A stretch of 64,000 nucleotides of DNA from Salibaculum griseiflavum (GTDB lineage: Bacteria > Pseudomonadota > Alphaproteobacteria > Rhodobacterales > Rhodobacteraceae). The stretch is taken from the NCBI RefSeq assembly GCF_003129565.1, contig NZ_QETF01000011.1, positions 1-64,000 on the forward strand, given 5' to 3'. Shown here in pieces: positions 28,399-37,077 of this stretch (the first letter of the stretch is position 1; each line of letters opens with the position of its first letter). Both the position numbers and the translations under genes were made by a program. The notes under the pieces were generated by a model. It did no database searches. It saw only the letters and a list, made by a program, of their open reading frames with translations, and was not told where the DNA came from.

Positions 28399-29868
28399 GT
28401 GACCAAATCGCTGCCACCTGCCCACCCCTTTGATGATGACAAGCTGAAAGAGGAATGCGGGGTATTCGGCACCGTCGGCGTATCCGACGCCGCCTCGATC
28501 GTGGCGCTTGGCCTGCACGCGCTGCAACATCGCGGGCAAGAGGCCGGGGGCATCGTCACCCATGACCCCGAACAGGGCTTCAACTCCGCCCGGCGCTTCG
28601 GGCTGGTGCGCGACAATTTCACCTCGGAAAAGCTTCTGAACACCCTGCCCGGCCCCATCGGGATCGGCCATGTGCGCTATTCCACCGCCGGGTCCAAGGG
28701 CGGCACGCAGATCCGCGACGTGCAGCCGTTTTTCGGCGAATTCGCCATGGGCGGCGCGGCCATCGCCCATAACGGCAACATCACCAACGCCCTGCAACTG
28801 CGCAAGGAACTGATCGAGCGCGGCTCGATCTTCCAAAGCTCCAGCGACAGCGAATGCATCATCCACCTGATGGCGCGGTCCATGGGCCGCAACATCCCCG
28901 ACCGGATGGAAGAGGCGCTGCGCAAGGTTGAAGGCGCGTTTTCCGTCGTCGCCATGACCCGCACCAAGCTGATCGGCTGCCGCGACCCGCTGGGCGTGCG
29001 CCCGCTGGTGCTGGGCAAGCTGGGCGACGGCTGGGTGCTGGCCTCGGAAACCTGCGCCCTCGACATCATCGGCGCCGAGTTCCTGCGCGAGATCGAACCG
29101 GGCGAGATGGTCGTCATCTCGGCAGAGCATGGCATCCAGAGCCACTATCCCTTCCGGCCGGCCAAGTCCCGCTTCTGCATCTTCGAGCACGTCTATTTCA
29201 GCCGCCCGGACAGCATCCTGGGCGGTCAGTCCGTCTATTCGACACGTGAAAACATCGGGCGCGAACTGGCCAAGGAAAGCCCGGTCGACGCTGACCTCGT
29301 CTGCCCGGTTCCCGACAGCGGCACGCCGGCGGCCATCGGCTATAGCCTCGAAAGCGGTATTCCCTACGCGATGGGGATCATCCGCAACCAGTATATGGGC
29401 CGCACCTTCATCGAACCGACCGAACAGATCCGCAACATGGGTGTGCGGCTGAAACTGAACGTCAACCGGGCGCTGATCCGGGGCAAGCGGGTAATCCTTG
29501 TCGATGACAGCGTGGTGCGCGGCACCACCAGTCGCAAGATCAAGGATATGATCCTTGATGCCGGCGCCGCCGAGGTGCATTTCCGCATCGCCAGTCCGCC
29601 CACGGCCTGGCCCTGCTTCTATGGCGTGGACACACCGCAGCGCGAAAAGCTGCTGGCTGCCACCATGTCCGAGGACGAGATGTGCGAGCATCTGGGCGTC
29701 AACAGCTTGAAATTCATCACGCTCGACGGCCTCTACCGGGCCGTGGGCGAGGCGCGTGGCCGCGATGCCTCTTGCCCGCAATATTGCGACGCCTGCTTTT
29801 CGGGCGAATACCCGGTGGAACCGGCGGACATGCTGGAACAGGGCTTTCGGATGAAAGCCGCCGAATAG
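28399..29868 (+). CDS. purF: Amidophosphoribosyltransferase
   Basis: 489-residue first enzyme of purine synthesis (PRPP plus glutamine to phosphoribosylamine). GTG start with GGAGG 8 bp upstream. The catalytic Cys is at residue 20 (EECGVFG), so a 19-residue propeptide must be removed, as in the B. subtilis-type enzyme. That type also carries a 4Fe-4S cluster, and the cysteines in FCIFEHVYF, WPCFYG and CPQYCDACF fit this. PRPP motif VILVDDSVVRGTT is intact. Confidence 0.96.
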   Translation: MTKSLPPAHPFDDDKLKEECGVFGTVGVSDAASIVALGLHALQHRGQEAGGIVTHDPEQGFNSARRFGLVRDNFTSEKLLNTLPGPIGIGHVRYSTAGSKGGTQIRDVQPFFGEFAMGGAAIAHNGNITNALQLRKELIERGSIFQSSSDSECIIHLMARSMGRNIPDRMEEALRKVEGAFSVVAMTRTKLIGCRDPLGVRPLVLGKLGDGWVLASETCALDIIGAEFLREIEPGEMVVISAEHGIQSHYPFRPAKSRFCIFEHVYFSRPDSILGGQSVYSTRENIGRELAKESPVDADLVCPVPDSGTPAAIGYSLESGIPYAMGIIRNQYMGRTFIEPTEQIRNMGVRLKLNVNRALIRGKRVILVDDSVVRGTTSRKIKDMILDAGAAEVHFRIASPPTAWPCFYGVDTPQREKLLAATMSEDEMCEHLGVNSLKFITLDGLYRAVGEARGRDASCPQYCDACFSGEYPVEPADMLEQGFRMKAAE

Positions 29869-29885
29869 CCGGTCGGCTGTTTTCC
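29864..29885 (+). terminator. Possible intrinsic terminator after purF
   Basis: A 7-bp imperfect stem (AATAGCC / GGCTGTT, one G-U pair) with a GGTC loop overlaps the purF stop codon and runs into TTTTCC. It is short but properly placed at the end of the radA-cvpA-purF run. Confidence 0.35.
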
Positions 29886-29989
29886 GCTGCATTGCAGCAT
29901 CGCTATCGCCTGCTCCCTTTTCTCTGCCCTGGCCCGGCCATATGTGCCGACCGTTCGCACGGACAGGTGCACACGAAAAGGCTTTCCAC

Positions 29990-30244
29990 ATGACCCAGAC
30001 GACCAACGAGGTCACCGCCCAGGCGGCGACCGAACGCGATGCGCTGCCGCTGCATGGCACGCGCCTGATCGGAACGATGACAGGCAAAACCCCGGCCCGC
30101 GCGTTGCTGCGTGACGGCAATGGCCGCATCTTCTCGGTTTCCGCCGGGCAGGATACGCGTGCCGGCAAGGTTCACGCCATCGGCGAGGATCATGTCATAT
30201 TGCGCCGCCGGGACCGGCTTCACCGGCTGGCGTTGGCCGGCTGA
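29990..30244 (+). CDS. Small protein with PilP/GspC-like repeat, function unknown
   Basis: 84-residue soluble protein. The pattern GTMTGKTPARALLRDGNGRIFSVSAGQ...GKVHAIGEDHVIL recalls the beta-rich homology region of GspC/PilP proteins (a residue pair followed by ALL-x-x-x-NG and a later I-x-x-D-x-V-x-L), but the usual membrane anchor is missing. No secretion or pilus genes are near. I start at the ATG at 29990; an in-frame ATG 48 bp upstream has no better signal. The resemblance is weak. Confidence 0.6.
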   Translation: MTQTTNEVTAQAATERDALPLHGTRLIGTMTGKTPARALLRDGNGRIFSVSAGQDTRAGKVHAIGEDHVILRRRDRLHRLALAG

Positions 30245-30250
30245 GACACC

Positions 30251-30290
30251 GCGCGGGATTGCCAAGCCCGCGCCGCTGTCATAACAGCGG
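30251..30290. repeat. Two tandem hairpins before the SDR gene
   Basis: GCGCGGG (30251-30257) pairs with CCCGCGC (30267-30273), and CCGCTGT (30273-30279) with ACAGCGG (30284-30290). The second stem ends 3 bp before the ATG of the next gene. No T-run follows, so an intrinsic terminator is unlikely; a translational effect is possible. Confidence 0.4.
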
Positions 30291-30293
30291 CTC

Positions 30294-30935
30294 ATGACCA
30301 AGATCGCCCTCATCACCGGCGCCAGCCGCGGCCTTGGCGCCGCCCTCGCCGAGGCCCTCTCTTCCGGCTTTCACATCGTCGCCGTGGCCCGCACCACCGG
30401 CGCGCTGGAGGAACTGGACGACCGCATAAAGGCCAGGGGCGGCGATGCCACTCTGGCGCCCATGGACATCACCACCGATGCGGCCATGCAGCAACTGTGC
30501 CGGTCCATCCATGACCGCTGGGGCAAGGTGGATCTGTGGGTGCATGCGGCGGTCCATGCCGCGCCGCTATCGCCTGCCGCAGCCACGGGCGCGAAGGATT
30601 TCGACAAGTCGATCGAGGTCAACGTGACTGCCACCCAACGCCTGATCGGCTATGTCGCCCCGCTTCTGGGCGCCGAGGGCCGGGCCGTCTTCTTTGACGA
30701 TCCGCGCGGCGGCGAAACCTATTTCGGCTCCTATGGGGCCTCAAAGGCCGCGCAGATCGCGTTGGCCCGATCCTGGCAGAGCGAAAGCGAACGCACTGGC
30801 CCGCAGGTCCGGATCCTGACGCCCAAGGCGATGCCCACAGGCACGCGGGCCCGGTTCCACCCCGGTGAAGATCGCGGCGAACTGACCAGCCCTGCCGAGG
30901 AAGCCGCGCGCCTGTTGCCCGAAATCATCGGCTGA
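30294..30935 (+). CDS. SDR-family NAD(P)-dependent oxidoreductase
   Basis: 213-residue short-chain dehydrogenase. The cofactor motif TGASRGLGAAL is at the N-terminus, and the active-site Tyr and Lys are in YGASKAAQIALA. Close to minimal SDR length, with a short C-terminal segment lacking a clear substrate-binding loop. The start codon lies directly behind a hairpin and has no good ribosome binding site. Substrate unknown. Confidence 0.88.
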   Translation: MTKIALITGASRGLGAALAEALSSGFHIVAVARTTGALEELDDRIKARGGDATLAPMDITTDAAMQQLCRSIHDRWGKVDLWVHAAVHAAPLSPAAATGAKDFDKSIEVNVTATQRLIGYVAPLLGAEGRAVFFDDPRGGETYFGSYGASKAAQIALARSWQSESERTGPQVRILTPKAMPTGTRARFHPGEDRGELTSPAEEAARLLPEIIG

Positions 30936-31002
30936 GCCCTTCCGTCACAGGTTCTTGCCGCCCAAGCCGCCCTGAATTACTAGGGCTGTAAAGGGGGCGG
31001 AT

Positions 31003-31791
31003 ATGCGCATTCTCATCACCAATGACGACGGGATCAACGCGCCGGGTCTGGCGGTTCTGCACGATATCGCGAGCGAAATCGCAGGGCCGGATGGCGAGGT
31101 CTGGACCGTGGCCCCGGCCTTCGAGCAATCTGGGGTCGGGCATTGCATTTCCTATTCTCACCCCACGATGATCGCCGAGCTGGGCGAACGCCGTTTCGCC
31201 GCCGAAGGCTCGCCCGCCGATTGCGTGCTGGCGGGGATCTACGACGTGATGGTCAATGCCCGGCCCGATCTTGTCCTGTCCGGCGTCAACCGGGGCAACA
31301 ACGCCGCCGAGAACACGCTCTATTCCGGGACGGTCGGCGGCGCGATGGAGGCGGCCCTGCAAGGCCTGCCCGCCATCGCCCTGTCACAGTTTTACGGCCC
31401 CGCCAATGCCAGCCTGCCCAACCCGTTCGAGGCCGCCGCCGGTCATGGCGTCGCGACGATCCGCGCCCTTCTGGACCGCGCACATTGGGACAACGGCGCC
31501 GATTACCGCCTGTTCTACAATGTCAATTTCCCGCCGGTCCCATCGGCCGAGGTCAAGGGAATGCGGGCGACGACGCAAGGCTATCGCGCCAACACGTCCT
31601 TCTCGGTCGAACCGACCCATTCCCCCGCGGGGCGACGGTTCCTGTGGGTCAAGGGCGGCGCACAGCACGAACCGACCGCGCCGGGCACTGATGCAGCCGC
31701 CAATCTCGACGGCTATATCTCGGTGACGCCCATGCGCGCGGACCTGACCGCCCATGACCATATCACCGCGCTGAAGGAGGCGCTGGAGTGA
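31003..31791 (+). CDS. surE: 5'/3'-nucleotidase SurE
   Basis: 262-residue metal-dependent nucleoside monophosphatase. The N-terminus [15 protein letters not shown] holds the paired Asp metal ligands, and [22 protein letters not shown] is the second signature (only part shown as key residues). A strong AAAGGGGG precedes the ATG. The stop overlaps the GTG of pcm (GTGA). The order surE-pcm-nlpD-like is the same as in E. coli and marks a stress/survival unit. Confidence 0.96.
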   Translation: MRILITNDDGINAPGLAVLHDIASEIAGPDGEVWTVAPAFEQSGVGHCISYSHPTMIAELGERRFAAEGSPADCVLAGIYDVMVNARPDLVLSGVNRGNNAAENTLYSGTVGGAMEAALQGLPAIALSQFYGPANASLPNPFEAAAGHGVATIRALLDRAHWDNGADYRLFYNVNFPPVPSAEVKGMRATTQGYRANTSFSVEPTHSPAGRRFLWVKGGAQHEPTAPGTDAAANLDGYISVTPMRADLTAHDHITALKEALE

Positions 31792-32423
31792 CCCCCGAAG
31801 AGCAGATGCAGTTCGTTTATGCGCTGCGCTCCAAGGGGGTGACCGATGCCCGCACGCTGGTGGCGATGGAACGCACCGACCGGGCGCGGTTCGTGAAGGG
31901 CCATTTCGCAAACCGTGCCTACGAGGACATGCCCCTGCCCATCGCCTGCGGCCAGACGATCAGCCAGCCCTCGGTGGTCGGGCTGATGACCCAGGCGCTC
32001 AAGGTGCAGCCACGCGACAAGGTTCTGGAGGTCGGCACCGGCTCCGGTTACCAGGCGGTGATCCTCAGCCACCTGGCACGGCGCGTCTACACGGTGGACC
32101 GGCACAAGCGGCTGGTCCAAGAAGCGCGAAAACTGTTCGAAGAGATGGACCTGACCAATATCACCGCCATCACCGCAGATGGCAGTCACGGTTTGCCCGA
32201 ACAGGCCCCGTTTGACCGCATCGTCGTCACCGCCGCTGCCGAGGACCCGCCGGGGCCGCTTCTGGCGCAGCTCAAGCCCGGTGGCATCATGGTTCTTCCG
32301 GTGGGCCAGTCAGACACCGTGCAATCCCTGATCCGTGTGACCCGAACAGACGGCGGCTTCGACTACGAGGAATTGCGCCCGGTGCGCTTCGTGCCACTTG
32401 TTGAGGGCTTGGGCGCGGACTGA
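31788..32423 (+). CDS. pcm: Protein-L-isoaspartate O-methyltransferase
   Basis: 211-residue SAM-dependent repair enzyme that methylates isoaspartyl residues in damaged proteins. Motif I is [15 protein letters not shown]; the downstream [21 protein letters not shown] region matches the family. GTG start within the surE stop, with AAGGAGG 7 bp upstream, so translation is both coupled and independently primed. Confidence 0.95.
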   Translation: MTPEEQMQFVYALRSKGVTDARTLVAMERTDRARFVKGHFANRAYEDMPLPIACGQTISQPSVVGLMTQALKVQPRDKVLEVGTGSGYQAVILSHLARRVYTVDRHKRLVQEARKLFEEMDLTNITAITADGSHGLPEQAPFDRIVVTAAAEDPPGPLLAQLKPGGIMVLPVGQSDTVQSLIRVTRTDGGFDYEELRPVRFVPLVEGLGAD

Positions 32424-32490
32424 TTTTCCCCTATAGTCTCGCCAACAGGCGACGTTACAAGAAGATCGCCCCAGTCCGAGGATCGAGCCC

Positions 32491-33672
32491 ATGTCCAAAC
32501 GCCCCCTTTCCCGCCCCGTGCGCTGTCTGCTTGCCGGCACCGCGCTGGTGGCTCTTGCAGCCTGCGACTCCGACGGCAACCTGGCCGATTTCGACCTGCG
32601 CGACCTTGGCGGCGGCTTCGATACGTCGGACTCGGTGACCAACCTTCCCAACCGCCCACGCCCGGACAATCGCGGCGTGATCTCCTACCCGGGCTACCAG
32701 GTGGTGGTGGCGCGCCAAGGGGAAACCGTGCGCCAGATCGCGGGCCGGCTGGACGTGAATGCAGAACAATTGGCCAATTACAACGCCATCGACCCGGACA
32801 CGCCCCTGCGGCGCGACGAGATCGTCGCTCTGCCGGGCCGCGTCGCCGAACCATCGCCCGCGACCGGGGCCGTGGCGACCGGCCCGATCCAACCGCCAAG
32901 CCAGATCGATGTGACGACGCTGGCCTCGGACGCGATTGATCGCGCAGGGGACCAGCGCAGCACACCCACGCCCCAGCCCACGCCCGCCGCCGACGCCCCG
33001 ACAGGGGTCGAGCCGGTGCGCCATCAGGTGCAGCGCGGCGAAACCGTCTATTCCATCGCCCGGCTCTACAACGTGCCGGTGCGGGGGCTGGCAGAATGGA
33101 ATGGCCTCGGTGCAGACCTGACCATTCGCGAGGGTCAGCAATTGCTGATCCCGGCCACCGGGGCCACGCCGCCCTCGCCGGCAGCCGTTACCACCCCTGG
33201 GCAAGGCACCCAGACGCCGACACCGCCCAGCGCCGCCGCCCCTCTGCCGGCGGAGACTCCCGAGGTCGCCCCCGAGGCCCCGCCCGCCCCGGACATCGGC
33301 CAACAGAGCAGCGCCGCGACGGACGCGCCCCTGATCTACCCGGTCTCGGGCAGCATCATCCGCGAATACAGCCCGGGACGAAATGAAGGGATCGATATCG
33401 CCGCAGATGCCGGCACGCCGGTCAAGGCCGCAGCCGACGGCACCGTCGCCGCGATCACCGAGAACACGAATGGCGCGAAGATCGTCGTACTGCGCCATAC
33501 GGGTAATATCCTGACCGTCTATGTGAATGTCCAGGATCTGACCGTGACCAAGGATGACAGCGTGTCCCAGGGCCAGACGATCGCCTCGATCGCAGCAGGT
33601 TCGCCAAGCGCCCTGCATTTCGAGGTGCGCGACGGGCTGGAAAGCGTGGACCCGGCCGACTACCTGCCCTGA
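32491..33672 (+). CDS. NlpD-like LysM/M23 lipoprotein
   Basis: 393-residue lipoprotein with lipobox LVALAAC (Cys 28). Two LysM domains (about 68-116 and 176-221) bind peptidoglycan; a Pro/Ala-rich linker leads to a LytM/M23 domain at about 285-393. Zinc ligands are lost: the usual His before G-x-D is Asn (RNEGIDIAA), the YxH motif is YVN, and HxH is ALH. This matches NlpD/EnvC-type activators of cell-wall amidases, not active endopeptidases. The position after surE-pcm supports NlpD. Confidence 0.9.
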   Translation: MSKRPLSRPVRCLLAGTALVALAACDSDGNLADFDLRDLGGGFDTSDSVTNLPNRPRPDNRGVISYPGYQVVVARQGETVRQIAGRLDVNAEQLANYNAIDPDTPLRRDEIVALPGRVAEPSPATGAVATGPIQPPSQIDVTTLASDAIDRAGDQRSTPTPQPTPAADAPTGVEPVRHQVQRGETVYSIARLYNVPVRGLAEWNGLGADLTIREGQQLLIPATGATPPSPAAVTTPGQGTQTPTPPSAAAPLPAETPEVAPEAPPAPDIGQQSSAATDAPLIYPVSGSIIREYSPGRNEGIDIAADAGTPVKAAADGTVAAITENTNGAKIVVLRHTGNILTVYVNVQDLTVTKDDSVSQGQTIASIAAGSPSALHFEVRDGLESVDPADYLP

Positions 33673-33698
33673 TCCAAACCCGAGGTTCCTGATCGCGC

Positions 33699-33720
33699 AA
33701 CGACGTTCTGGACCGTCGTT
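33699..33720. terminator. Hairpin between convergent nlpD-like and DUF815 genes
   Basis: AACGACG (33699-33705) and CGTCGTT (33714-33720) are perfect 7-bp arms around an 8-nt loop, lying in the 47-bp gap between two convergent stop codons. No long T-run follows on either strand, so bidirectional termination is only a guess from position. Confidence 0.35.
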
Positions 33721-34562
33721 CAGATCCGCACCCCCTGGCGACCGGCGAGGTCCGTGAAGAATTGCCAGGCCACGCGGCCCGACCGCGCGCCGCGCGTGGC
33801 CTGCCACTCGATCGCCTCGGCGCGCAGCGTATCGGGATCGATATGCAGCCCATAGGCGGCGCAATAGCCCTCGATCATTGCCAGGTATTCGTCCTGGTCG
33901 CAGGGATGAAAGCCCAGCCACAACCCGAACCGGTCCGACAGCGACACCTTCTCCTCGACCGCCTCGGACGGGTTGATCGCCGAAGACCGTTCATTCTCGA
34001 TCATGTCGCGGGGCATCAGGTGGCGCCGGTTCGAGGTCGCATAGAGCACCACGTTATCCGGCCGCCCCTCGATCCCCCCATCCAACACCGCCTTCAGGGC
34101 CTTGTAATGCTGGTCGTCATGGGAGAAGGACAGGTCATCGCAGAACAGGATGAAGCGTTCCTCGCACCCCCGCAGCAACTCCAGGCAGCGGCCGATGCTG
34201 GGCAGGTCCTCGCGCTGGATCTCGACGATCTTCAGCCTCGCATGGTCCTGCGCCACGGCCCCGTGAACAGCCTTCACGAGCGAGGATTTCCCCATCCCAC
34301 GCGCGCCCCAGAGCAGGGCATTGTTGGCGGGCATGCCGCGCGCGAACTGCTCGGTATTTCGGCGCAGCGTATCACGGGACCGGTCGATGCCGACCAATAG
34401 GTCGATATCGACCCGGTTGACCTTGTCCACGGCAATCAGGCGGTCAGGGTCCGGATGCCAGACAAAGGCCGGCGCGGTGCGGAAATCCGGGGCGGGAATG
34501 GGCGCCGGAGCCATCCGCTCCAGCGCCCCCGCGATGCGGAGCAGAGCCTCCTCCCCGCTCAC
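33720..34562 (-). CDS. DUF815 family AAA ATPase
   Basis: 280-residue ATP-binding protein with Walker A WGARGMGKSSLVKAV, Walker B FILFCDDLSF and the arginine-rich region YATSNRRHLMPRDMIENE typical of DUF815. The GTG start overlaps the tatC stop (GTGA), so it is the last gene of a tatA-tatB-tatC unit. That linkage is often seen in Rhodobacterales, but no function in Tat export is established; general AAA remodelling is all that can be inferred. Confidence 0.87.
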   Translation of the reverse strand: MSGEEALLRIAGALERMAPAPIPAPDFRTAPAFVWHPDPDRLIAVDKVNRVDIDLLVGIDRSRDTLRRNTEQFARGMPANNALLWGARGMGKSSLVKAVHGAVAQDHARLKIVEIQREDLPSIGRCLELLRGCEERFILFCDDLSFSHDDQHYKALKAVLDGGIEGRPDNVVLYATSNRRHLMPRDMIENERSSAINPSEAVEEKVSLSDRFGLWLGFHPCDQDEYLAMIEGYCAAYGLHIDPDTLRAEAIEWQATRGARSGRVAWQFFTDLAGRQGVRI

Positions 34563-35482
34563 TTCTCCGCCTCATCCTCGTCGTCGCCCAGAAGCTCGTC
34601 GGTGGCGGCGTCGAAATCCTCTTCGGTATCCGCTTCTGCCTCGGCCTCGTCTTCGTCAAACCACAGCCCTTCGGCCCGCAGGCGTTCCTCTCGCTTGCGT
34701 TCGACCCGGGCAACCAGATGGATGGAAATCTCGTAAAGGCCGTAGACGACGACGAACAGGATCACTTGGGTAATGACATCCGGTGGCGTCACCAGCGCGG
34801 CCAGAACGAGGATGCCGACCACGGCATATTTGCGCACCGTGCGCAGGCCCGGCGCGCTGACCAACCCCGCCTTGCCCATGAGGGTCAGCAGAACCGGCAA
34901 CTGGAAACACAGGCCAAAGGCCACGATGAACTTGATCGTCAGGTTGAGGTATTCCTGGGCCGACCCCTGGAACACCACGGACAGGCCTTGTTCGACCTCT
35001 TCCCCAACGACGGCTTCGCCCTCGGCGCCGAATTGCTGGAAGCCAAGGAAGAAGTCATAGGCCAGCGGCGTGACCACGTAAAATGCGAAGGCCGCCCCGA
35101 GGAAGAACATGAATGGCGACGCGATCAGGAAGGGCAGGAACGCGCCCTTTTCGGACTTGTAGAGCCCCGGTGCCACGAACCGCCACATCTGGTGGGCGAT
35201 GGCCGGAAAGGCCAGGATGAACCCGCCCAGCAGGGACACCTTGATCGCCACGAAGAACCCCTCTTGCGGCGAGATGAAGATCAGGTCGCAATCCTGTCCG
35301 CGCTGGTCCAGCACCTGGCAAAGCGGCGCGGTCAGGAAATTGAAGATCGGCGTGGCCACGGTGAAACAGATCACCATCCCGATCAGGAACGCGATGACCG
35401 ACCGGATCAGCCGGGTGCGCAGCTCGGCCAGATGCTCGATCAGCGGGGCCGAGCTGTCCTCGATCTCGTCCTGGGTGCTCAT
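34559..35482 (-). CDS. tatC: Sec-independent protein translocase TatC
   Basis: 307-residue receptor subunit of the twin-arginine translocase, with six membrane helices and the conserved HLAELRTRLIRS N-terminus that binds the signal peptide. It is longer than E. coli TatC (258), mainly because of a periplasmic insertion with acidic residues and a highly acidic cytosolic C-terminus (AEADTEEDFDAATDELLGDDE shown in part by its key pattern). It overlaps tatB by 4 bp and the DUF815 gene by 4 bp. Confidence 0.96.
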   Translation of the reverse strand: MSTQDEIEDSSAPLIEHLAELRTRLIRSVIAFLIGMVICFTVATPIFNFLTAPLCQVLDQRGQDCDLIFISPQEGFFVAIKVSLLGGFILAFPAIAHQMWRFVAPGLYKSEKGAFLPFLIASPFMFFLGAAFAFYVVTPLAYDFFLGFQQFGAEGEAVVGEEVEQGLSVVFQGSAQEYLNLTIKFIVAFGLCFQLPVLLTLMGKAGLVSAPGLRTVRKYAVVGILVLAALVTPPDVITQVILFVVVYGLYEISIHLVARVERKREERLRAEGLWFDEDEAEAEADTEEDFDAATDELLGDDEDEAEK

Positions 35483-35940
35483 GCGCTGTCCTTCGTGGGT
35501 TTGGCCGGGGTATCGGTCGCGGTTGCGTCACCCTCTTCCGCTTCACCCGCCGCCGCCTCGGCCTCGGCGGCCTCGCGCGCCATGCGTTCTTCTGCCATCC
35601 GGGCGGCATTTTCCCGGATCTTTTCGGCGGCTTCCTTGCGTTCCTTGGACAGGCGCTCGGTCTCTCCGCCGGGCTTCATGGCGGACTTGGCCGTGCCCTT
35701 GACCGCATCGCTGGCCGCCTTGGCCGGGTTGGCCGCCGCACGGATGGTCTTGTCGATATCCCGCACACCGGATTCATCGGCTGCCGCGTTCATGGCCGAA
35801 GAAAACTCGCGCGCCATGCGTCGCATCTTGCCGGTGAAGCGCCCGAAAGCGCGGAAAAGCCCAGGCAGGTCCTTGGGGCCAACCACGATCAGCGCGACGA
35901 TTCCGATAACCAGAAGCTCGGTCCAGCCAATATCAGGCAT
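35479..35940 (-). CDS. tatB: Sec-independent protein translocase TatB
   Basis: 153-residue single-span protein. The N-terminal helix MPDIGWTELLVIGIVALIVVG with the following GPKDLPG hinge and amphipathic helix is diagnostic. The C-terminal half is a charged Glu/Ala/Lys-rich helix of low complexity. TatB with TatC forms the signal-peptide receptor. It lies 14 bp after tatA. Confidence 0.95.
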   Translation of the reverse strand: MPDIGWTELLVIGIVALIVVGPKDLPGLFRAFGRFTGKMRRMAREFSSAMNAAADESGVRDIDKTIRAAANPAKAASDAVKGTAKSAMKPGGETERLSKERKEAAEKIRENAARMAEERMAREAAEAEAAAGEAEEGDATATDTPAKPTKDSA

Positions 35941-35954
35941 GTCGGTTCAGCCGG

Positions 35955-36173
35955 TCAGGCTTTGGTGTCTTCGTCTTCGGGGGTGACATCCTTGGCCACC
36001 TCGTCCGACAACTGTTCATCCAGCTCTTTCTTGCCGTCATCCACCCCCTTCTTGAAGGCGGTGATGCCTTTGCCGACTTCGCCCATCAGGGACGAGATCT
36101 TGCCGCGCCCGAAAAGCACCAGCACCACGACGGCGATCAGAAGAAGGCCGGGAAGGCCGATATTGTTGAGCAT
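35955..36173 (-). CDS. tatA: Sec-independent protein translocase TatA
   Basis: 72-residue pore-forming subunit with N-terminal membrane helix ([19 protein letters not shown]) and FG hinge, then an amphipathic helix and acidic tail. The ATG at 36173 has GGAGAG upstream; a longer frame from 36224 would put 17 polar residues before the helix, which is wrong for TatA. It heads the tatABC-DUF815 unit and is divergent from the YafY-type regulator. Confidence 0.95.
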   Translation of the reverse strand: MLNNIGLPGLLLIAVVVLVLFGRGKISSLMGEVGKGITAFKKGVDDGKKELDEQLSDEVAKDVTPEDEDTKA

Positions 36174-36321
36174 GTGTTCTCTCCGCTCTTGCGGGCCCGT
36201 TTGACCCGCCTTGTTGTATTCCAAGGCCGAGGATTAGGCCCATCGCGCGGTCGAGGAAAGTCACAATTTCTTCCTTGGGGGCAAGAAATGCAGGGGTTTG
36301 CCGATTCCTGTGACGATAACT

Positions 36322-36353
36322 TGTCAACTGACAGAAAAATGACAAAAATGACC
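36322..36353 (+). promoter_or_regulatory. TGACA repeat cluster, candidate operator for the YafY-type regulator
   Basis: TGTCA-AC-TGACA (36322-36333) is a perfect inverted repeat, followed by TGACA (36340-36344) and TGACC (36349-36353) in direct repeat at 9-11 bp steps. It sits 18-50 bp upstream of the regulator start in an A-rich stretch and could be an autoregulatory site. Confidence 0.4.
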
Positions 36354-36370
36354 CGACCGAGGGAAAAGAA

Positions 36371-37015
36371 ATGCGCCGATCCGACCGACTGATGACCCTG
36401 ATTCGCCTCCTGCGCGGCGGCACGATGCACAAGGCCGGCGATCTGGCCCGCGCCACCGGTGTTTCGCTGCGGACCATCTATCGCGACATGGAAACGCTGG
36501 CCGCTTCCGGCGTGCCGATCGAGGGCGAGCGCGGCATTGGCTACCGCGTCACCGCGGCGATCACCCTGCCCCCGCTCAACCTCACCAACGAGGAACTGGA
36601 GGCGTTGCATGTGGGGCTTGCTGCCATGGGCCAGGCCGCGGACCCGGACCTGTCGCGCGCCGCCCGATCCTTGGCGACCAAGCTGGACGCGGTGCTGCCA
36701 GAGGACCGCCCCGCCCGCCACAGCGCTCTGGCCGTCTACCCCTTTGCCGATGCCGCGCGCGGCTTCCAGCACCTGCCCCGCATCCGCCAGGCGATCCGCG
36801 CGCAACAGAAGCTGGACCTGACTCATGACGGGCGCAGCCGCACGGTGCGCCCACTGGCGCTGGACTATTGGGGACGCCTGTGGACCGTGGTCGTCTGGTG
36901 TGAAACCGCCCGCGAATTCGACGAGTTGCGCGTCGACCAGATCAGCGCCCTGCGCATCCTGCCCAGCCTGTTCGTCGAGGAAGAGGGCAAGCGCCTGTCC
37001 GACTATCGTGGCTGA
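36371..37015 (+). CDS. YafY-type HTH/WYL transcriptional regulator
   Basis: 214-residue DNA-binding protein. Residues 1-55 form an HTH_11/DeoR-like domain (GDLARATGVSLRTIYRDMETLAASGVPI in pattern), followed by a WYL-type ligand domain with PLALDYWGRLWTVVVWC. It is shorter than typical WYL regulators (about 230-330), lacking the C-terminal WCX extension. Ribosome binding site GAGGGAAAAG. Divergent from tatA, with a TGACA repeat cluster just upstream. Ligand and targets unknown. Confidence 0.85.
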   Translation: MRRSDRLMTLIRLLRGGTMHKAGDLARATGVSLRTIYRDMETLAASGVPIEGERGIGYRVTAAITLPPLNLTNEELEALHVGLAAMGQAADPDLSRAARSLATKLDAVLPEDRPARHSALAVYPFADAARGFQHLPRIRQAIRAQQKLDLTHDGRSRTVRPLALDYWGRLWTVVVWCETAREFDELRVDQISALRILPSLFVEEEGKRLSDYRG

Positions 37016-37077
37016 CTCTCATCTCGCCCGAAATACTCCGGGGTGAATTGGCCGCAAGGCCAAGAGGGGCAGCGCCC
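37016..37077. terminator. Structured spacer between convergent genes
   Basis: Contains GGCC-GCAA-GGCC, a GNRA-type tetraloop hairpin, followed by AGGGGC-AGC-GCCCCT, a 6-bp stem. Both lie between the convergent regulator and FbpC-type genes, consistent with a bidirectional transcript end. The left part (complement reads GAGTATTT...GAGATGAG) resembles the spacer at 20785-20826. Confidence 0.45.
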
